From NCBI RefSeq assembly GCF_000208745.1, contig NC_030852.1, positions 28,851,801-28,915,800 of the forward strand: a DNA stretch of 64,000 bases, written 5' to 3'. Below, piece by piece: positions 51,495 to 61,710 of this stretch (positions are counted from its first letter, which is position 1; the number at the start of each line of letters is the position of its first letter). Origin of the DNA: Theobroma cacao (lineage: Eukaryota; Streptophyta; Magnoliopsida; Malvales; Malvaceae). Position numbers and translations under genes: made by a program. Below the pieces are notes generated by a model. The model made no database searches and had not been told where the DNA came from. It saw only the letters and a program-made list of their open reading frames with translations.

Positions 51495-52180
51495 TCACTT
51501 CTTCTTTTCTCCACCTCCAGGATGGGCCCTGCATGGAAGGAAAAGATTCACTACCATATTCTGATTGCAAAAACGCCACCTCAAAACATTAGACAATAAA
51601 TTCTCGTTTCCCCTCAGATATAAGATATTACCTCATCTTGCGGAGAACACTAGACATCTCCTCACGCTTCTTCTTTGCCCTCTTGTGGGTTCCCAACTTT
51701 CTTTTAGCTACCTTGAGTGCTCGCTTGTCCTTACCAACTTTCAGAAGCTCAGTAATCCTCTTCTCATATGGTGCGAAACCAGCAACTTCCCTGATCAAGT
51801 TCTTCACAAAATGGACTCTTTTGCTAGTTTTCTGAATAAAATAGAGAAATCAGAACTATGCCTTCCACTAAGAAAATACCAGCTATAAAAGGAAACGCAC
51901 TTCACTAAAAGTCCAGGCTGAAAAATGTCCTTCTTAAAGGATAATTACAAAGAATAACTACAGACTTAATATGGCAATTTAAAAGTATTGCTACTTTTAC
52001 CCCATACAGTTTTCCCTTTCTCTTTTTCAATAAAAGACTATTACTACATAAGGCTTAATCAGTACAGCATCTACTTACTCCTTTCCGATTAGAGGGACGT
52101 GGAGCCAACTCCTTCTTGGTTACAATGTGGCCCTTGTTCAGTCCTACAAAGAGGCCACTATTTGGCTGCTTGGTAGCCAT
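51495..52180 (-). CDS. RPL36: 60S ribosomal protein L36 (eL36)
   Basis: Small basic protein of the large ribosomal subunit. Coding exons: 52180-52079, 51831-51632, 51528-51495; 336 nt, 111 residues, the expected size. Begins [18 protein letters not shown], contains [19 protein letters not shown] and [20 protein letters not shown], and ends in a Gly-rich segment plus EKKK; all are eL36 signatures. A non-coding leader exon ends at 52,866 and an intron runs to 52,183, ending two bases before the ATG. This leader-intron layout is shared by the left-arm pseudogene. The gene is the intact member of the duplicated pair and should be the active one. Confidence 0.97.
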
Positions 52181-52866
52181 ACCTGCTTAAGTAATACCAA
52201 ATCACATACATAAATAAAATGCGAAACACGACATTCAAAATGCATTTAAATCATCTTTAAAACCCAGATCATACAACCACTCTGATTGAAAACCTGTTTT
52301 TAAAAAGGATTGACAAATACAAATGATCTTAACTTAGGACTCGAACACTTAATTTTTGGTTCTCCATAAACCACTAAATTTCACAGGATATATTATCATC
52401 AACAGTTAATCCAAAACAAAACCTAGGTGCATATTCAAAATGTCTCAAGACCAAGATCAATAACTATATAACATGAACAATTTTACTTCGAGTGAAATGA
52501 AAATGGGCTTTAAAATCTAAAGCATTAACTTCCAAAATGGAATTTAAAAAATCACCAAATATAAAGAATAGCATATAAAAAATCCAAGCTTATGACAAAA
52601 TTAAACTCTGAACAGCCAAAATCATTAGCATCATAAAAACCCACCAATCAAAACAGAGCAGTTAATAAACACATCTTAAATCCTCTTCACTCGATGAAAC
52701 CAGCTAAAGCAAATCAATAGCCGAGCTTAGTCTTTCATTTTACTAAAAACTAAAGCAATCTGACAGAAAAGTTTCTGTTTTTCTGTTCGGAACTTCGCTC
52801 CCTAAGCAATCAAATAAGAAAAATATTCTGCAGAGATCAAGAAGAAGTGAAAGAAGGAGAAATACC

Positions 52867-53080
52867 TGTTGAGACGGAGACCTGAGGCGGAGTACAGACA
52901 GAAATTAGGGTTTTAGGTTTCTGACTCCTTTTATAGGCAGCCAACAGCAGCTAGCAATTTTATAGCCCACACCCGGTAAGCCCGCTCAGTCAGAAAGACC
53001 AACGTGGCACAAGTTGTGACCCATTCGGTCCAAAATCTTTAACTATTCTAGCTCTTGATATTCGGGCCTAGCCCACACAA
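52867..53080 (-). promoter_or_regulatory. eL36 promoter and leader exon
   Basis: On the minus strand: a telo-box AAACCCTAA (52,905-52,913), a TATA-like CTATAAAAGG (about 52,928-52,937) and several TGGGCT/GGCCC site-II-type motifs (near 52,960-53,070), the usual trio of plant ribosomal-protein promoters. Similarity to 28,165-28,340 shows the promoter was copied in the inverted duplication; there the TATA and telo-box are mutated. Confidence 0.75.
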
Positions 53081-56000
53081 AGCAAAACATTTGGTGAAGG
53101 ACTTATTAATTGCACCCTGTCTGGCCCTAAAACATGGGTAAATAATCAAACTATAAAAGCATATTGGGTTCATGAAATAAAATAAGATAGTAATTATGAA
53201 ATAATTGTTTTATGAAAATAAAATAATTATTATATAGTTTGATTCTATGAAATAAAATAGGATAAAAATTGTTATTATAATTCGTTATGATGTTTGATTG
53301 GTAAAAATAGTTTTGAAATAATAAAAGAATTAGTGATAAAAAGATGAAAATATCATTTATTATAATATTAAATTTAAAATTTAAAATTTTTACATTTTAT
53401 AATTTATAAAAAAATTATTAATAAATTTTAGATAACTAGATATTATTATATATAGAACTATAAGAAAAAGTTATGCTAAATGTGTACATTTGATCCAATA
53501 ATATATGTATGTATTTTAAAATTTATGTTATAAAAGTTAGAGTGTCTCGGTGCTTAACACTCATAGTCATAGATGAGGTTCTTTTATATTATAGAGAATA
53601 ATAACATTGCAAACAAGTAAAACGAGATGTGCTAAAAGAGACGAAGAGCAAGAAGGATTTGAGCAATTTTTGAAATACTAAATAATGTGATTGATGGGAT
53701 AGATAAAATTTAGGAAATGTTGAAAGTAAATGTAGCTAGAACAAGATGGGAAGAGCTTAGTAAGAGATAATATTTGGAGAAAAAGCTTAGAGAGGCTGTT
53801 GAGTTTCTAAATCATTAGATAAATTATCAAAATTCTATATATAAATCAAAAAGAAACATAGTTACTCAACAACAATATGCACGTGACAGAAGAAAACATT
53901 ACCCAATTATCTAGTAGGGTAGTGGATTTTTCAGATGTTCATGCTACTGTGGTATAATGGGTTTTGTGACACGCAGCGACTTTGTTTTTTTAGGAAAAGC
54001 ACTTGTATCTTAAGTTATAATTAAGAAAATAATTTTTTAACTATCTCTATGTCTTAAGTTCCTAAGTCAAATTTGTAGAACTTCCCATAATTAAAATTAA
54101 TTTAACAATCTTATCACTTGTTTTGGGATTACTTTCATTATTTCATGCGGTGATATAACTGTTCTATTTGTTTTGAGTTACATTTATTGCTTTTTGTAAA
54201 TTTACATATTAATATTGAAAAAATATTATGTTACTATTCAAAATCAAATATCTACACTACTCAACGAAAATAAATCTTCATGTATTTACCGTCATGATTT
54301 TTTTTTTCATAAATAGCCAGATTGTTGAATTGTAGGATAAAATAGCCAAACTCATATATTTTATAGTTATATCTACTTCCACCAAGCAAATATCTAAGAG
54401 AATCTAAAAATATATACTAAGATAAGAAATAAAATGAATCGCCTGGACTTGTCAAGCCATGTATGCTGTGATGCAATTCGCCTTTTCCCTTCTTAAATCT
54501 CTTTATACTTGTCAAGCCATGTGTGTTGGGAAGAATTCCGAGGCATCGTCCCTCCCCAGTCCCCTCCTTAAATCCCTTTACATTATCTAATTCTTATTTG
54601 CAAAGAAAAACCTGTTACCGACCTCACGTTCTTCATAATTTCACATGACGCTCCCTAAGTCCCCCAAAACAGAACATAAAAGCATCGTCAAAGTGGCCAA
54701 GTATTCAATGGATTCGCAATGGCTTCACCCTTTGTGAGCTCACCTTCATTAAGCACATTTCTACAGTACATAATATTATATTTATATAGAAACATCATGG
54801 AATATTTTCTTCATTCATAACATATATTTCCGTACCCAAAAATCATCAATTCTGCCAGATCTGAGCTGTCTATGGAGGAAGAACCAGTACTGCTAAATTT
54901 CATGGATGAAATGACTTTTCTACAATATTATTTTACTTCCTAAAAGTGCTTGAATCCAAAGCCTAAAACCTCTTCAAGTACAATATTCCATCCTTCAAAG
55001 GATTTGTTCAGTCTAAAGGCTCACTGGGCATCGAGCCCTCAACTCCCCCTCGTCGGCATTGCACCTAATACTCGTTATAAACTAATGGTACTCTATATTA
55101 AAAGAAGTCGAAACTTGCCATAATTTATCCATAACTTTTTGTATTGTGCACTAGATATACTCACTTTTTAATAAAAGTATGGTTTTTTTAATTAAAAACA
55201 AATTAAACTCTATTCTTTAAACAAAGATAATATATTAATTAATAATTAAATATTCAAATGTTCTATAAAAATATTGCTTGTTACTATTTCATTGAGAATT
55301 TTTTATTTAATTAATAGGTTAAGTAGAGATCAAGCTTGTTTTAAATTTTGGGAAAAGATATGGAAAGAAGAAGAAATCAAAGGCGAGGTCACTAGTCAGA
55401 CAACGTTGTTCATGTTGGAAGTTGGAACATTACTTTCTTTTTCTTTTGTTTTTAAATTGATGCGGTGAAAATTGAAAAATGTTTTTGAACGGATTTAAGA
55501 GAGGAGAACAACTATGCAACTGTTCAAGCGAATTCTTAACTGTTCATAAAAATGAGGCATAAAGATATGAGCGGATCATAAAAATGATTTATTTGTCCGA
55601 TAGGACCAATATGCCACTGCAACTCTCCACTTATTTACACATTAACCATCTGCCAGTTGGAAAACAGACAAATGATGAGCCTTCCCTTCACACTCACTGC
55701 CCACTGCATCGGAATCCAACACCTCTTCCCCCCACACCAAACTCTTACTAGACTTTGACTTGTAGGTAGCCCTGTAAATTTTCGTCCTTGTCTTTTCCAA
55801 TACTTTTGCCTGTAAAATGATTACACCTCAGCATTAACCCAGTCTCAGAACATCCCTCCTTATCAATTAAAGTCCATGTTTTTAATCGTTTTCTTGTCAA
55901 GGAAGGTTAGCATACGAGGGAAATGAAAGTTCATGGTACTAGGTTATTGAAATCCCATTTGTTGTAGATTAAGAAGCCTTCCTCTGTTTGCTCTAAAGTT

Positions 56001-56851
56001 TTGTTTTGTTTTAATGATCAGACAGAAATCTGGTATCTTGGGTAGGGTCTTTCTTATTTGCTCTTTTAGGTTGCTCTTTTTTTAATATATTTTAGTGATA
56101 AAATTGTGATCACCCAGCAGCTCATGACATTGAAACCCTAATGGTAGAAAGACCCAGATCGGTTTCTTGGTACAGCTATCAATTTACGAGCCACCTCGAG
56201 TTCCAATTATTTCTATAGCCATCATTTTCTATATCTGGTGAGTGCTGCGTTTTGACCCTTCACATGTTGTGGAAGCGTATTTCTCACTGATCCCATGTTT
56301 GTGCTGTTCCAGCAATTCCAGTTTGTTGACTTTGCTCTTGTTTTGTCTGCTTTGGAATCCATTTTAAATTATTTTTTTTTGGTGTGTTCAGTTGATAGAG
56401 CATCCTAGGGGAACAGTTGAAATAATCTTCTTGGGTCCTATTCATTATCTTCTACTCTGTGGATCAAAATCCTACTTTTAATCATTTTTTGCAGTTGGTC
56501 TATTGAGTTTTCTAGCCTTGGTTTGTAAATTGTCTGTCAATCAATTACCGAATTGGAATATTCGTGGGAGTCCTTTGCTTGGAGCAGAAATATATAGTAA
56601 AACTTCGATTTTTTTATTTCCTTAGCTTCAAATTGCGTAGTTTGAATTCTCCAATTTCCACAGCCACTGCTGCTTGAATAGATGTGATTTTTGGTATTTC
56701 GTCCAATTCTCAACTCATTAATCAAGTTTCTATTCTAAGTTTCTGTCTGGTATTTCCTACATCAGTGTACCATTTCCCTTCTTTCTACACCATATACAGG
56801 CAAAATCCATGTTTTATGATCTACATTGTCATACTTAGAGGGTAGGCATCA
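53081..56851. other. A/T-rich intergenic region and presumed leader of the class 3 lipase gene
   Basis: 53,140-53,450 looks like worn MITE-type DNA: very A/T-rich, with a short inverted repeat (TCAAACTATA near 53,147 and TATAGTTTGA near 53,235) and partial direct repeats. 53,600-53,860 has a purine-rich, frame-broken stretch I cannot name. 54,440-54,600 has an imperfect direct repeat built on ACTTGTCAAGCCATGT (two copies about 62 bases apart). 55,640-56,851 is probably promoter and leader of the lipase gene; a possible leader acceptor is CATATACAG near 56,800. Confidence 0.45.
53140..53450. repeat. MITE-like A/T-rich repeat
   Basis: Contains an inverted pair of about 11 bases (near 53,146 and 53,233) and a repeated ATGAAATAAAATA motif (about 53,172 and 53,249). 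No coding capacity. The family is not identified and the borders are approximate. Confidence 0.3.
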
Positions 56852-59800
56852 ATGTCAATCATATGTGGCCTCCCACTCCTTGAATGTGTTTACTGTCTGG
56901 CATGTGCACGCTGGGCATGGAAAAGATGCCTCCATACTGCTGGCCATGACAGTGAAACATGGGGCCTTGCAACTGCCGAAGAATTCGAGCCTGTCCCTCG
57001 ACTATGCCGCTATATTCTAGCTGTTTATGAAGAAGATCTTTGGCACCCCCTTTGGGAACCCCCTGGAGGCTATGGGATAAACCCAGATTGGTTGATTCGC
57101 AGAAAAACTTATGTAGACACTCAAGGACGGGCTCCTTCATATATATTATATCTTGATCATGATCATGCTGATATAGTCCTTGCCATTAGAGGCCTTAATT
57201 TGGCAAAGGAGAGTGACTATCAAGTGCTTTTGGACAACAAGCTAGGAAAAAAGAAATTTGATGGTGGCTATGTTCATAATGGACTCTTGAAGGCTGCTGG
57301 ATGGGTTTTGGATGCAGAGTGTGAAATTTTGAAGGAGTTGGTGGAGAGGTATCCAAATTATACTTTGACGTTTGCAGGACATTCTCTTGGGTCAGGTGTT
57401 GCAGCCATGTTAGCCTTGGTGGTTGTGCAGCATCAGGATAAACTGGGAAATATTGACAGGAGGAGGATCAGGTGCTATGCTATTGCACCTGCAAGGTGCA
57501 TGTCACTAAATTTGGCAGTCAGATATGCAGATGTCATCAATTCTGTGGTTCTTCAGGCAAGTTGATTTTTTTTCTTTAATTTTTGACCTTTTTGTTTGTT
57601 GGGAATGTTACTATTAGTTGGTCTAAAATATTACTGGCATTTATAGAAGGCCCCACTGAATTCTCATTGTTCATTGCAGTACCTGTAGTATTAGATCATG
57701 CTGCACTACATGTTTTTTACTAAGAAATATGGGATATGAGACTTCTCATAGTTGTGAGTTACATGGTGTCTTTCTTCTGATTACGATAAAAGAATGATCA
57801 TTGAGAGCAAGGCATGAATGATTGCTGGAGAAAGATAAAAGAACGTTCGTTGAGAGCAAAGGTATGAATGGTTGCTGGAGATTAGTTATTTAACACAGCG
57901 GGATCAATTATTACTTGTAATGCTTTATTCTTCATTCACTTGAAAGTTTATCACGAGCTTGATGGGTGGGGAAGGTTTATGCTTTATACGAGTTTTGTTT
58001 ATGATAATGTGGAAATTCTGGCAAAGGACTTCCGAGGGTGGTCATTAAGTTCAGTCTAACTTCAGAGGAAGTAGAATGGTTATTATGAATGCACCTCAAG
58101 ATGCATGATAACTTGTTGAACATGAGACTGATGGGAGAGAAGAAGCATCTGATGGAGGAGTCAGCTTCTGCAGAATCTCAACATAAGGTGTAATAGAAGT
58201 TTTAATGCTCCATTTTAAGGTGAAAATTTTTTATGAAGTGACTCCAAGATCACATTCATCATAGTGAAATCTTATCTGTCGATCGAACCTGCTGTAACTG
58301 GCACTCCTCTTGTCCTTGAAGGTCAGGGACCTGACATTTACCTTCAAGAGCAAGGTTCAAGAGCCAGTAAGGGAAGTGAACGAAAAAAGAAAAATAGGAC
58401 TTGCTGTATTCCAATGGATATCTAAACTCTAACATACATTTTTAGATGTGGCTATGTCTAATACAGTGGCGTAGAAACCAAAAGGAATTTTGCATATAGG
58501 GTGATATGTCTGATTTATTGTATGAGTAGCTCTGCAAAACTTGAAATGCATTTTCTTTGTCCACATTGGAAGATCTTATTGCATTTACACTGATAGTGGT
58601 TCCAAATGTTGAAAGCATCTGGTTGAGATTATATTAGTTGGGGATATTTTACATCTGTGAATCAGGGTATTGATTTCTGTCAAAGAGTGCTGCAGCTTTT
58701 TTGTTTTGATTTTTATTAATTTAAAATCTTCAATCTATTGGTTATTATATTATTATTGTTATTTCTTTTTTGTATTTAATTGTGGTTACTCCTGAATTAG
58801 GATGACTTCTTGCCACGGACAGCCACACCTTTGGAAGACATTTTCAAGTCACTTTTCTGGTATAGTTGGACTTTATCACCCATTTTAATTATTGTTTCAT
58901 TTACAGCCGGTAGGCTCCTCGAGTGTGCTAACATCCTTTGCAAAGCTAGTTGTATGACCCGGTCCTCTGGTTTCTCCCAATAAATAACAGTTATTGGCAC
59001 ATGAAGAAAAGGGGAAAAAGAGAGAGTTATAGCCCACTTTATTACAAATCAAAGTGTCCTTAAGTTTTGAAGTAATCTATTGACAAATTTTTGCTTTCTT
59101 CGTTTGAACAGTTTGCCATGCCTACTATGCCTGAGATGCATGAGGGATACTTGTATACCAGAGGAGAAGATGCTTAAAGATCCAAGGAGGCTGTATGCAC
59201 CTGGTCGCCTCTATCACATTGTTGAGCGAAAGCCTTTCAGGTATAATGAGGCACAACAAGTGTAGCTCTCTCCTATATATTTGCTTAGGGCTTACTGAGT
59301 TTGGTTATTGGTACTTAACTAAGGTGGTGTCATCATTGAGAATGCCTTGCCAGGCTGGAACTCAGCACAGGTTTGTATGTTGGGCAGGTGTCTTAATTCG
59401 CTTTTTCCATAAATGCAAAGTGTGTTGTGGTCATTATCAAATAAAGAAATACTTACAGGCCTCGGGTCTTATGTGTTTATCTTGTATCTAATATCTTTTT
59501 AATTAAAACTTACAACACAGGAATGTCTCATGATAAATAGATTCACTAGAATGCATAAGATATTATCACCTGTTGATGGACAATCCATTATTCATCACTC
59601 CTGCAGATTAGGAAGATTTCCACCTGTTGTGAGGACAGCAGTGCCGGTGGATGGGAGGTTTGAGCACATAGTTCTTTCTTGTAATGCCACTTCAGACCAT
59701 GCTATAGTATGGATAGAGAGAGAAGCACAGAGAGCCATGGATGTAAGTTCAAAGCTGCTTTATTTTCATGGTAATGATCTAATAAATGGAGCCAGAGCTA

Positions 59801-60316
59801 ATTGATGAATGTAATTCATATATAGCACTGTACATGATTCAGACTTAGAGTATATTTGGGCAAGAGTTTTCATACTACGCCTTACATGAGTCTCTTTCTG
59901 CTGATTGGTTTCTGTGCAATTTGTTCTCAAAACTACTTTTTGAAATTAAACCTCCTCATCTTTGTTTTGCCACTTTGCTTTAGTTAATGCTGGAGAAAGA
60001 TAGGATCATGGAGATCCCAGCAAAACAGAGAATGGAACGGCAGGAGACCTTGGCTAGGGAGCACAGTCAAGAGTACAAAGCTGCACTCCAAAGGGCTGTT
60101 ACACTATCAGTGCCCCATGCTTATTCACCTTCTCAATATGGGACTTTTGAAGAGTCCGAGGATGGGGAGAACTCCCATAAATCTAGCGGAGAATCATCGG
60201 TTGGATCATCGGGGCAAAGCAAGAACAAAGAAAGCTGGAATGAATTGATCGAACGTCTTTTTGACAAAGATGAATCTGGGCACATGGTGCTTAAAAAATC
60301 ACATAGGGATGATTGA
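56852..60316 (+). CDS. Class 3 lipase with mono/diacylglycerol lipase N-terminal domain
   Basis: Predicted alpha/beta-hydrolase acting on acylglycerols. Exons: 56852-57556, 58801-58859, 59112-59240, 59607-59742, 59984-60316; 1,362 nt, 453 residues. Opens with a Cys-rich hydrophobic N-terminal segment (MSIICGLPLLECVYCL) typical of the plant diacylglycerol-lipase-like group. The nucleophile is Ser178 in GHSLGSG; Asp237 (DDFLPR) and His329 (SDHAIVW) fit the other triad members. A Cys-rich stretch at about residues 255-265 (CLPCLLCLRC) may be a palmitoylation or membrane-contact site. The C terminus (about 395-453) is Ser/Glu/Lys-rich and probably disordered. Intron 1 (57,557-58,800) begins CAG/GCAAGT, a GC donor; no GT donor restores the frame. 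The calmodulin-binding role reported for some relatives is not testable here. Confidence 0.93.
57557..58800 (+). other. GC-AG intron 1 of the class 3 lipase gene
   Basis: Exon 1 ends VVLQ and exon 2 begins DDFLPR, a continuous conserved block. The only junction that joins them is CAG/GCAAGT to TTAG, the classic non-canonical GC donor with otherwise perfect U1 complementarity. The intron is 1.24 kb, the largest of the gene. Confidence 0.8.
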
Positions 60317-61710
60317 TGATGCAAATTCAGGGATAAATTGGATAGAACAGAAACGATTATGTTTGTGATGAACAACATTCATTGATTCATTGGTACTCAT
60401 TTTTCACCCCATAACAATTTTCACTTGCCGTTCTTGAAATCCTGAAAGCTAAACACAGGTCGGTTAGAAAATGAACCTAGATGGGGGAGAATAACCAACA
60501 CTACAATCTGTGTGACATGGACAGTCATTGGCCATTGCAACCATTTGTTAGACATTGAAATGCAGAAGTTGGTTCTTTGCATTGAATTGACCAAACAAAA
60601 TGGGGACTGATTAAGTAACCAAAATCAATGGCAGGAAGAAAAACGATCATGTTGGCGATGACTTAAAGGCATAATCAAACTTGAATGGGACAGGGCCACT
60701 AGCCACCGACTAACGCATTTTTGTTTTAGCCAGTCATAATTGCTATCACCTAATCACATCAACAACATTTCTTAATAATCTAGCCGCAGGTTTTTTTTTT
60801 AAGAAGAAATTTTTATCATTTGTGGGAAATAAATTTTCAATGTATTCATTTATAATAGATTATTAGACCTCAAAGATAAATTGAGGTAAAATAAATATGA
60901 ATCATTTTGAGAGAAGTTTAGATTAATTACAAAATTTACCACTCTATTCCCTTTGTGAAAAACATGTCTAGGCTACACTTTCCTCTAATTTTTAGAGAAG
61001 ATTTTGTATGACATTAATCAAGTCTGAATTGAAACAGAATGTGATAACTTGAACAGTCAACATGCTATGGATTTGAAGATCAACTCTCCTGTAACCCAAG
61101 TCTCATGCAAAACTCAGTCCCCTATATACTGTACGTTTACATGCACCATCAATATTTAACGCAATCCAATCCATATGGAGAGGTGACCAGTCAATAAAAC
61201 TTTCTACCCGTGGGTTAGCAGAGGGCCTTCCAAATTCCGAACCAAAGGAGAGTGATGAGAATATAGCTTTAGCCCAGCCATTCACGAGATATAAACGATT
61301 TTTTTCTTTTCTTTATGTAGTTTATTATAAACTACAAATAAAAATAATGTACTACTGTATACTGGGGGTATGAGCCATGAAAGGTAAAATTTTTGTTTAT
61401 TACCAAAAGCAATTTAATTTTTTTATATAAAATATACTCCTAGGAAGTATCGTCAAACACTTTGCTTGAAAGGAATTATAAAAGGACAATTATAAGGTTG
61501 ATCCGTCTTGTCCTGCTTGGGTGGATAGTACTTCCCACGGCAAAGGTACTAGTAAATTCAGAATCGACGTGTAAAAACGAAGCTAAAACAGAGTTCCCAA
61601 ATCGCATGGGAGGTTCTGCTTTCTGCTTTCCTGGGAAATCTATTTGGATTTGAATTGAGCTTCAATTTCCTGTTGGTCTCTACCAATCGCTGTCGCTGTT
61701 GCATCCGTTC
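60317..61710. other. Intergenic region between the lipase and P4H-like genes
   Basis: Holds the lipase 3' untranslated region (to about 60,450). 60,450-61,100 shows nothing recognisable. 61,100-61,290 carries a LINE-like RNase H remnant on the minus strand. 61,640-61,710 is the presumed leader of the downstream gene. Confidence 0.5.
61103..61285 (-). mobile_element. Non-LTR retrotransposon RNase H remnant
   Basis: A 60-residue minus-strand frame contains WIALNIDGAC preceded by DWSPL, matching the start of the plant LINE-type RNase H domain (W-x-P-P ... W-x-K-L-N-x-D-G-A). Only this first part is present and no reverse transcriptase lies beside it, so it is a fragment. Confidence 0.5.

Larger units (their letters stand above)
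36470..53080. repeat. Right arm of the inverted segmental duplication (functional copies)
   Basis: Spans the truncated SPPL1 leader, the spacer, CPSF100, the SLH-domain gene and eL36 with its promoter. Left-arm homology covers 36,470-38,000, exon 2 to exon 4 with flanks, exons 11-12 with flanks, and eL36 from about 51,785 through its promoter to about 53,075. The SLH gene has no counterpart on the left. Confidence 0.8.
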
